Origin: Candidatus Cloacimonadota bacterium
GTDB taxonomy: Bacteria > Cloacimonadota > Cloacimonadia > JGIOTU-2
Reading direction: 5' to 3'
DNA length: 5,470 nt
NCBI GenBank assembly: GCA_021160355.1
Contig: JAGHCS010000207.1
Location: 1 to 5,470, forward strand
Positions 1-5,381 of this stretch are shown here, one piece after another. Under the pieces are notes generated by a model. That model was not told the origin of the DNA and did no database searches. It worked only from the letters and a program-made list of their open reading frames with translations. The translations under genes were made by a program, and so were the position numbers. Numbering within the stretch: position 1 is the first letter of the stretch; the number at the start of each line of letters is the position of its first letter.

Positions 1-43
1 ATTTATAATTGAATTTACTCTAAAATATTCAAGCAAGAAAAAG

Positions 44-76
44 AATAGAACGCAGATGAAGCTGATAGAAACTGAT
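44..76 (+). repeat. GAT-phased repeat with AATAGAACGCAGAT motif (left copy)
   Basis: AATAGAACGCAGAT at 44-57 occurs again, exactly, at 5318-5331. After it the left copy continues with GAT triplets every 9-10 bases (55-57, 64-66, 74-76), which looks like degenerate short tandem units. A shared 14-mer in two non-coding flanks of one 5.5-kb window is unlikely by chance and suggests a dispersed repeat family. I cannot see its full boundaries from only two copies. Confidence 0.45.
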
Positions 77-100
77 CCAGAAAATAAATTAAAGAGTTAC

Positions 101-130
101 CTTGTCACAAGATGCAGTGCTTGTGATAAG
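101..130. repeat. 11-bp inverted repeat / hairpin (possible terminator of an upstream gene)
   Basis: CTTGTCACAAG (101-111) pairs with CTTGTGATAAG (120-130) over all 11 positions, one of them a G-T wobble, around the 8-base loop ATGCAGTG. The sequence after it on the + strand is TAATTT, a poor T-tract, so it could be a weak terminator of a gene to the left, a protein-binding dyad or a dispersed palindrome. The first arm is itself a perfect palindrome (CTTGT-C-ACAAG). Confidence 0.6.
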
Positions 131-144
131 TAATTTGCATAAAT

Positions 145-181
145 AAACCTTTCGAACGGTTGCAAACCTTCGCAACGGTTG
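145..181 (+). repeat. Tandem 18-bp repeat, period 19, ending in AACGGTTG
   Basis: Unit one, AAACCTTTCGAACGGTTG (145-162), and unit two, AAACCTTCGCAACGGTTG (164-181), match at 15 of 18 positions, with the three differences clustered in the centre. Each unit has AACC at the left and GGTT at the right, so each is also a partial palindrome. Two adjacent copies with conserved ends and a variable centre look like a dispersed intergenic repeat or a paired binding site. I cannot assign it to a named family. Confidence 0.55.
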
Positions 182-263
182 GGAACTGATTCGGACAATA
201 AAAAATAAAAAATCAAATGAATTGTAAGTTACTCCAAAATGTTAGCACAGACAAAATACTGAA

Positions 264-281
264 TTTCTGCTTCCGCAGGAA
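264..281. repeat. Short hairpin repeat, CTGC-TTCC-GCAG core
   Basis: TTTCTGC (264-270) and GCAGGAA (275-281) form a 7-bp stem with one T-G wobble around the loop TTCC, followed by TGACA. Hairpins ending in GCAGGAATGACA are a common look for dispersed intergenic repeats in several bacterial groups. Longer complementary arms flank it: ACTCCAAA at 231-238 and TTTGGAGT at 298-305. No T-tract follows directly, so a terminator is less likely than a repeat remnant. Confidence 0.45.
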
Positions 282-340
282 TGACATGCTTTTCTTATTT
301 GGAGTTGATGACCCCATCGTCTTTTAATAATACATCCTCA

Positions 341-359
341 GCATCGAGACGCTCGATGC
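341..359. repeat. Perfect 8-bp inverted repeat GCATCGAG-ACG-CTCGATGC
   Basis: GCATCGAG (341-348) and CTCGATGC (352-359) are perfect reverse complements around the 3-base centre ACG, giving a tight hairpin. ACTCCAAAA follows at 360-368 and repeats a string found at 231-239. There is no T-tract on either side, so I read it as a palindromic repeat or a protein-binding dyad and not as a terminator. Confidence 0.6.
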
Positions 360-413
360 ACTCCAAAAAGAAGAATTAAAAATTGAATATTCCTCTGTAA
401 CCTATGCCTGCTA

Positions 414-435
414 CGGCGGAATGAAATGAAGACGG
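414..435 (+). repeat. Left member of a 22-bp inverted repeat pair flanking the gene cluster
   Basis: The 22 bases here match the reverse complement of 5369-5390 at 19 positions. The shared core reads CGGCG, then AATG, then AATGAAG, then CGG. The pair lies in opposite orientation on either side of the three genes. It is more likely a scattered repeat family than a true element end, because the neighbouring bases are not alike. Confidence 0.45.
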
Positions 436-542
436 GCGGGCTTTGCGTGAGTCTGGTGTGCTTTGTATTTCCGAAAAATTTGACATTAAAAACCCGCTCC
501 CCTACCAAAGCAGTTGTGAAAGAAAATATCCAATGCCCAGAT

Positions 543-549
543 AAGGAAA
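543..549 (+). promoter_or_regulatory. Ribosome binding site of the ABC transporter gene
   Basis: AAGGAAA precedes the ATG at 554, with 6 bases between GGA (545-547) and the start codon. This supports 554 over the next in-frame ATG at 572. Confidence 0.65.
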
Positions 550-553
550 TCCT

Positions 554-3500
554 ATGACAAAAAAAGCTCCTATGATAAATATCGATGATATTATCAACGC
601 AGTTGTAGCATTATATCTTACCCTTATCCGCTTTAATAAAAAGGAGCTTTCCAAAAATGATATAGAAAAAATATATAATATAATCAAAACCACTTTCCGG
701 CAGGAAGAGATACACATTCACCACATTCAGCGTCTGATTGAAAACCCACTCCCTCTCAAGCAGGCGATCAATATTATAAAGAACGATCTGCGATTCCCTG
801 ATAAAATAACACTGCTCATGAACCTGCTGCTTATTGCACATATCAATGACGATTTCTCTGTTATGGATCGGCTTGATATTCTTGAAGTTGTGGAATTGCT
901 GGAGATCGACATCCGGACATATTCACAGATCATTGACCTTATCGAGGGAGAGCACGACTCTATCGATCTCAGTTTGCAGGAATTCCTGATCAATATCGAA
1001 AAAAATCTCTTCATGAATTTTCTTCTTCTCGGGGAAAGTCCTCATTGTGATATCCTTCTCAGAGATGATAATCATACTCCGTACAAGATCCTTGTTTTGA
1101 TCATTGAAGACCTCGTGCTGGTAGGCAGTTATGTTGATGGCTTGTACAGGATCGGCTCGCAGGCACTGAATAAAAACGTGCTCATGAAGCTGCAAAAAGA
1201 TGAAACCATCATACTGAAAAATCACACTAATGAAAACGCTGTGGAAGTGTCGTACCAAGATATTTTGAAGCTTTATCATAACAAAGTCGAGGAAGTCGCA
1301 AAAGTCATCAAATATACAAAAGAGAGTTTTGATGTCGATTTCACACAGGAAAAGAATAAGCTTAAGATCGAGGTCTTTGACGGAAAGATCATTCAGAATA
1401 AAACCCTCCTCGCTAAAAATTCTCTTTATGATGTGATCATTACAGACCGTTTTATTATTAACGATGTTATAGAGCTCTCCCCACTTGATATCCTCACTGA
1501 AAAACTCACTTTCACACGTGACGAACGACGCTTTGATACACTTTTCCTTGAGAGTTATGAAGACTTTTTCCGAATGAATGAGCATAAGTCACCCAATGCG
1601 ATTATTAAAATTTCACGTAGGGATAATGATTATTTTATCTCGCCCTTAATAAAAACTCCACAGATATATCTTAATCATCAGCCGCTGGATAAAGAAAAGG
1701 AATTTGAGCTCGCACGGGATGTTGTCACAATCGGTAAAATTACCATCCGATTTAATAAATTTTTTGATATTCATAAGGTTGAGCTGGAAGTTGTCAAACT
1801 GGAGGTGAACAACCTGCATTACACCTTTAAAGACGACAACAAAATTGCATTGGACGAGATCAATTTTTATGTCAAACGCGGAGAATTTCTTTCCATCCTC
1901 GGTGCAAGCGGAAGCGGTAAAACAACCCTTCTCAAATGTTTGATCGGTGAGATCATTCCCGACACTGCTTCTATCTATATAAATGATTTTGATTTTTTTA
2001 AGAATTACACTTATTTCCAGAAATATATCGGTTATGTACCCCAGGACGACCTGCTTTTCAATAATCTAACCGTGTACGAAAATCTCTTTTATTGCGGCAA
2101 GCTGCGCCTTCCCCATATCAGAGATTCCAGAGAACTCATAAAGAAGATCGACAACATTCTCGTGCAGATCGGATTGTCCGAAAAAAGAGACCTTGTGGTC
2201 GGCTCCATAATGGATAAAAAGCTCAGCGGGGGTGAACGCAAACGTCTCAATATTGCTCTTGAGCTTCTTGCAGAACCCCTTATCATTATTCTGGATGAGC
2301 CCACATCAGGACTCTCGTCAAAGGATTCCGAGAAAATTACTGACATCCTCAATGAGCTTAAGGAGCAGGGTAAGATAATCATTGCCACAATACATCAACC
2401 CAATCCCGATATTTTCCAGAAATTCGATAAGGTTCTTCTGATCGACCAGCAGGGCACAGAAGTGTTCTTTGGAAATACCGAGGAAGTGTTCAACTATTTT
2501 AATGACGAACTCGAGAAGATCAGCTATGGACTGGGAAATCTTTTAAGGAAAAAAGAACTGAAAATGGCTGAATATCTCTTTGATATCCTGCAATGCCCTC
2601 TTCTTGATTCAGAAGGAAATTTTGTCTATAAACGCTCAAGTTCCCTTGGAGGAGCCCGGCAGGAACTCAGAAAATTTCCTCCCAGTCATTGGAAAGCAAA
2701 ATTTGAGAAATACCAGCTATTCGAGTTGATGAAGAGAAAGAGTCAGAGCGATTCTGATGAAGCTGATGAAGCGGTCAACAAAAAAACTATTTCTAATAAA
2801 AGGACTTCTCTTCGGGAATACATCTCGCAATTTTACTATCTTTTTGCGCGCAATATACTAAATAAATTAAAGAATAAGTCGAACCTTATTGTAACATTTC
2901 TTGCAGCGCCAGTTCTTGCGATCCTCATTTCAATTATTTTGCGCTACTCCCCGCCTGAACAGAGCTATTCTTTTGCATCCAATCTCAATATGAAAATTTT
3001 CATATTTATCTCGATCATTGTTTTTATTTTTCTCGGTCTTTCAAACAGTTTGGATGAAATCTTTTCCGAAAAACGCATTCTCATACGAGAAAAGAAATTA
3101 CGTATCAAATGCAGTCTTTTCCTGCTGGTAAAAAATCTCACCCTCGCTATTTTTGCCTTTTTCCAGGCAGTGATATATTTTGCAGTCTCCAGTGTTATCC
3201 TTGAAATACGCGGAGTGTTTTTCGTGTATGTGGGCTACCTGGTCCTTTCCGCTTTTATTGGTTTTTCGATTGGACTTCTTGCATCCGCAGTTCTCAAAGA
3301 CAAGAAGGCAATGATCAATATTCTTCCAATTGTACTTATCCCTCAAATGATATTCGCAGGTGCGGTAATTGAATTCGAAAAAATGAACCGCACCGTAAAA
3401 GTAAACCCTGAATCAGTCATACCCGAGTTCTGCCATGTAATGCCCTCCAGGTGGTTATTCGAGGGGTTGTTTACTGCTCAGGCAAAATTAAATTTCTACA

Positions 3501-3853
3501 AAAGAAAACTCGCAAATCTCAATAGCCGTGAGGATGTTCTCTTTCAGCAAAAATCGAATAATGAAATTTCTATTCCCGAATTCAATAAGGAAATAAAAGG
3601 AGTGCGCAATAAAAAAGCCAAACTTCTTATCAACAACGATCCCGACCAATATATTAATGAAGACATCAATATTGCGGTGTCCAGGATCGACGGAAGATTT
3701 CTTAATAATCCCAAAAATCACTTCCTGAGCAGCAAAAAAATAATCTTTGGAAAAACGTATAATACTTACAATACAAATGTAGTAATTGCATTTCTTTATG
3801 GATTTCTTATCAACATTCTCACCTACTTCATCATCAGGTTCAGATTTAAATAA
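554..3853 (+). CDS. ABCG-like ABC transporter (ATPase fused to membrane domain) with TerB-like and FHA-like N-terminus
   Basis: Seen: a 1099-residue ORF with a good ribosome site. Residues about 1-135 are helical and resemble TerB-like domains (LLLIAHINDDFS, then DILEVVELLEI). Residues about 155-225 (LLGESPHCDILL from 157) and 349-401 (IYLNHQPL, then VVTIGKITIRF) look like degenerate FHA folds. The ATPase (about 416-650) is complete: Walker A GASGSGKTT 450-458, Q-loop Q497, signature LSGGERKR 557-564, Walker B LIIILDEP 576-583 and H-loop H614. An acidic linker (730-740) follows, then six predicted helices near 778-798, 814-833, 856-883, 888-912, 920-939 and 1076-1094, with PQMIFAG in the fifth. 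Known: ATPase-before-membrane order and the IHQP motif mark the ABCG (White) subfamily, whose half-transporters dimerise. Inferred: an active inner-membrane exporter or flippase regulated through its N-terminus; substrate unknown. A long 5-6 loop (about 940-1075) with MPSRW at 963-967 is probably extracytoplasmic. Confidence 0.93.
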   Translation: MTKKAPMINIDDIINAVVALYLTLIRFNKKELSKNDIEKIYNIIKTTFRQEEIHIHHIQRLIENPLPLKQAINIIKNDLRFPDKITLLMNLLLIAHINDDFSVMDRLDILEVVELLEIDIRTYSQIIDLIEGEHDSIDLSLQEFLINIEKNLFMNFLLLGESPHCDILLRDDNHTPYKILVLIIEDLVLVGSYVDGLYRIGSQALNKNVLMKLQKDETIILKNHTNENAVEVSYQDILKLYHNKVEEVAKVIKYTKESFDVDFTQEKNKLKIEVFDGKIIQNKTLLAKNSLYDVIITDRFIINDVIELSPLDILTEKLTFTRDERRFDTLFLESYEDFFRMNEHKSPNAIIKISRRDNDYFISPLIKTPQIYLNHQPLDKEKEFELARDVVTIGKITIRFNKFFDIHKVELEVVKLEVNNLHYTFKDDNKIALDEINFYVKRGEFLSILGASGSGKTTLLKCLIGEIIPDTASIYINDFDFFKNYTYFQKYIGYVPQDDLLFNNLTVYENLFYCGKLRLPHIRDSRELIKKIDNILVQIGLSEKRDLVVGSIMDKKLSGGERKRLNIALELLAEPLIIILDEPTSGLSSKDSEKITDILNELKEQGKIIIATIHQPNPDIFQKFDKVLLIDQQGTEVFFGNTEEVFNYFNDELEKISYGLGNLLRKKELKMAEYLFDILQCPLLDSEGNFVYKRSSSLGGARQELRKFPPSHWKAKFEKYQLFELMKRKSQSDSDEADEAVNKKTISNKRTSLREYISQFYYLFARNILNKLKNKSNLIVTFLAAPVLAILISIILRYSPPEQSYSFASNLNMKIFIFISIIVFIFLGLSNSLDEIFSEKRILIREKKLRIKCSLFLLVKNLTLAIFAFFQAVIYFAVSSVILEIRGVFFVYVGYLVLSAFIGFSIGLLASAVLKDKKAMINILPIVLIPQMIFAGAVIEFEKMNRTVKVNPESVIPEFCHVMPSRWLFEGLFTAQAKLNFYKRKLANLNSREDVLFQQKSNNEISIPEFNKEIKGVRNKKAKLLINNDPDQYINEDINIAVSRIDGRFLNNPKNHFLSSKKIIFGKTYNTYNTNVVIAFLYGFLINILTYFIIRFRFK

Positions 3854-3865
3854 TTACTACATTTC

Positions 3866-3892
3866 TATAGAATTGTTGACAGCAATTTTATA
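3866..3892. repeat. 10-bp inverted repeat in the promoter spacer (operator or weak hairpin)
   Basis: TATAGAATTG (3866-3875) pairs with CAATTTTATA (3883-3892) over 10 bases, with one G-T wobble, around the loop TTGACAG. It begins 12 bases after the transporter stop codon. The stem is AT-rich and no run of T follows, so it would be a poor intrinsic terminator. Because TTGACA lies in its centre and TATAAT at its right edge, an operator for a dimeric regulator is a real alternative. Confidence 0.5.
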
Positions 3893-3910
3893 ATATTCCT
3901 AATTTATAAA
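3866..3910 (+). promoter_or_regulatory. Candidate promoter of the lipoprotein gene
   Basis: The 95-base spacer between the transporter stop and the lipoprotein start contains a perfect TATAAT (3889-3894). At a 17-bp spacing the -35 would be TATAGA (3866-3871), which is weak. A perfect TTGACA (3876-3881) is also present, but its spacing to TATAAT is only 7 and to TATAAA (3905-3910) is 23, and the hexamer 18 bases on (TAATTT) is poor. The elements are promoter-like, but the exact pair is undecided. Confidence 0.4.
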
Positions 3911-3939
3911 ACTGAAGCTAATTTTTTATGTATGAATGT

Positions 3940-3945
3940 GGAGGA
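3940..3945 (+). promoter_or_regulatory. Ribosome binding site that fixes the lipoprotein start at 3949
   Basis: GGAGGA lies 3 bases before the ATG at 3949 (4 counting from GGAGG). The in-frame ATG at 3928 would place this site inside the coding sequence and add seven residues (MYECGGR) ahead of a typical Lys-Lys signal-peptide start, so 3949 is preferred. Confidence 0.75.
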
Positions 3946-3948
3946 CGA

Positions 3949-4749
3949 ATGAAAAAAGTAATTTGTATAGTACTCATTGTACTTATTGCAATAGTTGGCT
4001 GTACCAAAAAAGAGAAGGCACCGAAGCAGGAGCCGTCTGAAGGTGAAGTAATCGTAAAGATCTATCACACTCAGCATGTTCCATTTTCTATGATCCTGAG
4101 TGATCTAGCGACCCTCGAAGGCGTGAACTTTAATAGTGTATTGAAAAACAGGGTGAAACCTGATCCCAAAACACTTCCCCAGGTTGCCTTTGATCTCGGA
4201 GCAGATGTTGCAGATGCACTCATTGCCGTTAAAGCTAAGAATAAAGACACATTGCTTGATATCACAAAAGAGCTTGTGAATTATGCCGAAATATTGAATG
4301 TCAGTGATGAATTTCTCAAGCTGTCTGACTCGCTTAAGATCCTTCTTGATGATAATGATTGGAAAAAAGTTGAAACCAAAATCGAAGAATATGAAAGCGA
4401 TGTAACAGACGAGCTTTATAATCTTGAAAATTTTGATTCTGTTATTCTGATCCAATTTGGCGGATGGATCCGAGGACTAGAAAATGCTTCATATCTTATT
4501 ATGAATAATTTTACCGGTTCACAAATTACATCTATTCTTGCAAATAAATCTGTCGTGAATGCCCTCCTGCATGATCTTCCAAATATATCCGACCAGGAAT
4601 TACTTTCTGAGCAGTATTATCGGAATGCAATCATGGACGTGAGTGAGATCAAAGATATTATATATTCCTCCGAAGATCAGACATATTCAAAAATGCAGGT
4701 TCAGGAATTAAACAAACTATCCGCCCATACAGTTAATAGTTTTAAATAA
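3949..4749 (+). CDS. Uncharacterised lipoprotein
   Basis: Seen: 266 residues from the ATG at 3949. It opens with MKK, a hydrophobic stretch and the lipobox I-V-G-C, with the lipidated cysteine at residue 18 (codon 4000-4002). A charged linker (TKKEKAPKQEPSEGE) follows and then a mostly helical body. Recognisable points are VAFDLGADVADALIA (from residue 79) and GGWIRGL (171-177). Known: such a signal is cut by signal peptidase II and leaves the protein tethered to a membrane on its outer face. The residues after the cysteine are Thr-Lys, with no Asp at +2, so nothing signals retention at the inner membrane. I do not recognise the family, and it does not look like a standard substrate-binding protein. 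It sits 95 bases after the transporter gene with its own promoter-like elements and ends in a strong terminator. A role as envelope partner of the transporter is inference from position only. Confidence 0.85.
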   Translation: MKKVICIVLIVLIAIVGCTKKEKAPKQEPSEGEVIVKIYHTQHVPFSMILSDLATLEGVNFNSVLKNRVKPDPKTLPQVAFDLGADVADALIAVKAKNKDTLLDITKELVNYAEILNVSDEFLKLSDSLKILLDDNDWKKVETKIEEYESDVTDELYNLENFDSVILIQFGGWIRGLENASYLIMNNFTGSQITSILANKSVVNALLHDLPNISDQELLSEQYYRNAIMDVSEIKDIIYSSEDQTYSKMQVQELNKLSAHTVNSFK

Positions 4750-4762
4750 AAAAATATCTACC

Positions 4763-4795
4763 GGGGATTGCGATCATTCTCAATCCCCTCTTTTT
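4763..4795 (+). terminator. Rho-independent terminator after the lipoprotein gene
   Basis: GGGGATTG (4763-4770) pairs perfectly with CAATCCCC (4781-4788) around a 10-base loop, and TCTTTTT (4789-4795) follows. It starts 13 bases after the lipoprotein stop codon. It also ends only 13 bases before the next start codon, so it may act as an attenuator if that gene is reached by read-through. Confidence 0.82.
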
Positions 4796-4808
4796 CGCCT
4801 ATTTTTAC

Positions 4809-5267
4809 ATGAATATTTTCCTGCGAGAAAACGACAATGAACTCCTCAAGTATCTCAATACTCAGGAGCTCAAACTGGTAGAGAAGATTGCAAAAAAGGA
4901 GTTCTATAAATCCGGCTCTTTTATTCTGGAAGAACGGGATAAGAATCGTGATATTTTTGTGATATCAAAGGGCTCGGTCTCTATTTGTTTTATTGATGAA
5001 GAAAAAAAAGAAAAGCGTATAACTACCCTCTATACAGGTGAAACCTTTGGTGAGATAAACTTTATTATTCCTATTCAGCGGACTGCGTATGTGAAAGCTC
5101 TTGAGGATGTCGAGATTGCTCGTTTCCCCTTTTATGAACTCCTCCAGTTTTTAAAGGATGACGTGACTATCTGTGCAAAGATATGCGCTTCCCTGAATGA
5201 TTCTCTTGCAAAAAGGGTTGTCAGAACTACCCAGGAATTTGTTCAAGCCCTAACAGACAACGATTAA
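4809..5267 (+). CDS. Single-domain cyclic-nucleotide-binding (Crp-like sensor) protein
   Basis: Seen: 152 residues that fill one cNMP-binding domain: N-terminal helices (LLKYLNTQELKLVEKIA), a beta-roll with GSFILEE and IFVISKGSVSI, the phosphate-binding cassette GETFGEINF to QRTAYVKA (77-97) and a C-terminal helix. Glu82 and Arg91 sit where family members hold the ribose and the cyclic phosphate, at the 9-residue spacing of PKA-type cassettes, so ligand binding looks possible. Known: Crp/Fnr regulators continue into a helix-turn-helix of about 70 residues. This protein stops short of it, so it should not bind DNA alone. Start choice: ATG 4809 is the only ATG, GTG or TTG start in the open frame ahead of the domain, but no clear Shine-Dalgarno precedes it. 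Inferred: a cytoplasmic sensor acting through a partner. It could instead have lost nucleotide binding, as some relatives have. Confidence 0.88.
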   Translation: MNIFLRENDNELLKYLNTQELKLVEKIAKKEFYKSGSFILEERDKNRDIFVISKGSVSICFIDEEKKEKRITTLYTGETFGEINFIIPIQRTAYVKALEDVEIARFPFYELLQFLKDDVTICAKICASLNDSLAKRVVRTTQEFVQALTDND

Positions 5268-5280
5268 TTACAAAGTTCAA

Positions 5281-5297
5281 GCCGGGATGAAGTCGGC
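5281..5297 (+). terminator. Weak hairpin after the cNMP-binding gene
   Basis: GCCGG (5281-5285) pairs with TCGGC (5293-5297), including one G-T wobble, around a 7-base loop. It lies 13 bases after the stop codon and is followed only by ATTT. The stem is short and the T-run poor, so termination here is uncertain. The same bases also form the left arm of the larger inverted repeat ending at 5381. Confidence 0.25.
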
Positions 5298-5381
5298 ATT
5301 TGAAACTGGATTAATAAAATAGAACGCAGATCCGCCAGTGGGCGGAGAAGGATCTGTCGCACTTCGATCCGACTTCATTCC
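5284..5381. repeat. Nested palindromic element, possibly a dispersed repeat
   Basis: The outer arms are GGGATGAAGTCGG (5284-5296) and CCGACTTCATTCC (5369-5381), complementary at 12 of 13 positions with the other a G-T wobble. Inside is a perfect hairpin TCCGCC-AGTG-GGCGGA (5331-5346). AGATCC (5328-5333), GGATCT (5350-5355) and GATCC (5366-5370) offer alternative pairings. The exact copy of the 44-57 motif lies within it at 5318-5331. No transposase is present, so a small non-autonomous or structural repeat fits best. Confidence 0.5.

Larger units (their letters stand above)
1..553. other. Gene-poor leader region rich in short palindromic repeats
   Basis: I see no convincing gene in this stretch. 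It holds several unrelated-looking inverted or tandem repeats (listed separately) between AT-rich spacers, which is typical of intergenic DNA that has collected dispersed repeats and decayed copies. A frame open from the left edge to a TAA at 131-133 gives 43 residues with no recognisable motif, and it runs through repeat sequence. A TTGACA hexamer lies at 480-485, but the best -10 at a 17-bp spacing (TACCAA, 503-508) is poor, so the promoter of the transporter gene is not identified with confidence. The ribosome binding site of the next gene sits at the right end. Confidence 0.6.

Noticed and set aside
101..130. Crp-type operator recognised by the cNMP-binding protein of this window
   Set aside because: TGTCACA and TGTGATA are in the wrong order for TGTGA-N6-TCACA, and the protein has no DNA-binding domain.
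2..133. Open frame from the left edge, 43 residues ending at TAA 131-133, as the end of an upstream gene
   Set aside because: It has no recognisable motif and runs through the GAT-phased repeat and the 101-130 hairpin. It cannot be excluded, but support is too weak to call.
101..181. CRISPR array
   Set aside because: Only two adjacent imperfect 18-base units and one hairpin are present, with no evenly spaced repeats or unique spacers and no cas genes.
480..508. TTGACA with TACCAA as promoter of the transporter gene
   Set aside because: The -35 is perfect, but the -10 matches only 3 of 6 bases, and the organism's promoter consensus is unknown.
923..1585. Minus-strand open frame of 220 codons inside the transporter gene
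   Set aside because: It lies wholly within the strongly supported + strand gene, and its translation shows no domain pattern. It is a shadow frame.
3928..3948. Upstream ATG at 3928 as start of the lipoprotein
   Set aside because: It would put the GGAGGA ribosome site inside the gene and spoil the typical MKK signal-peptide start.
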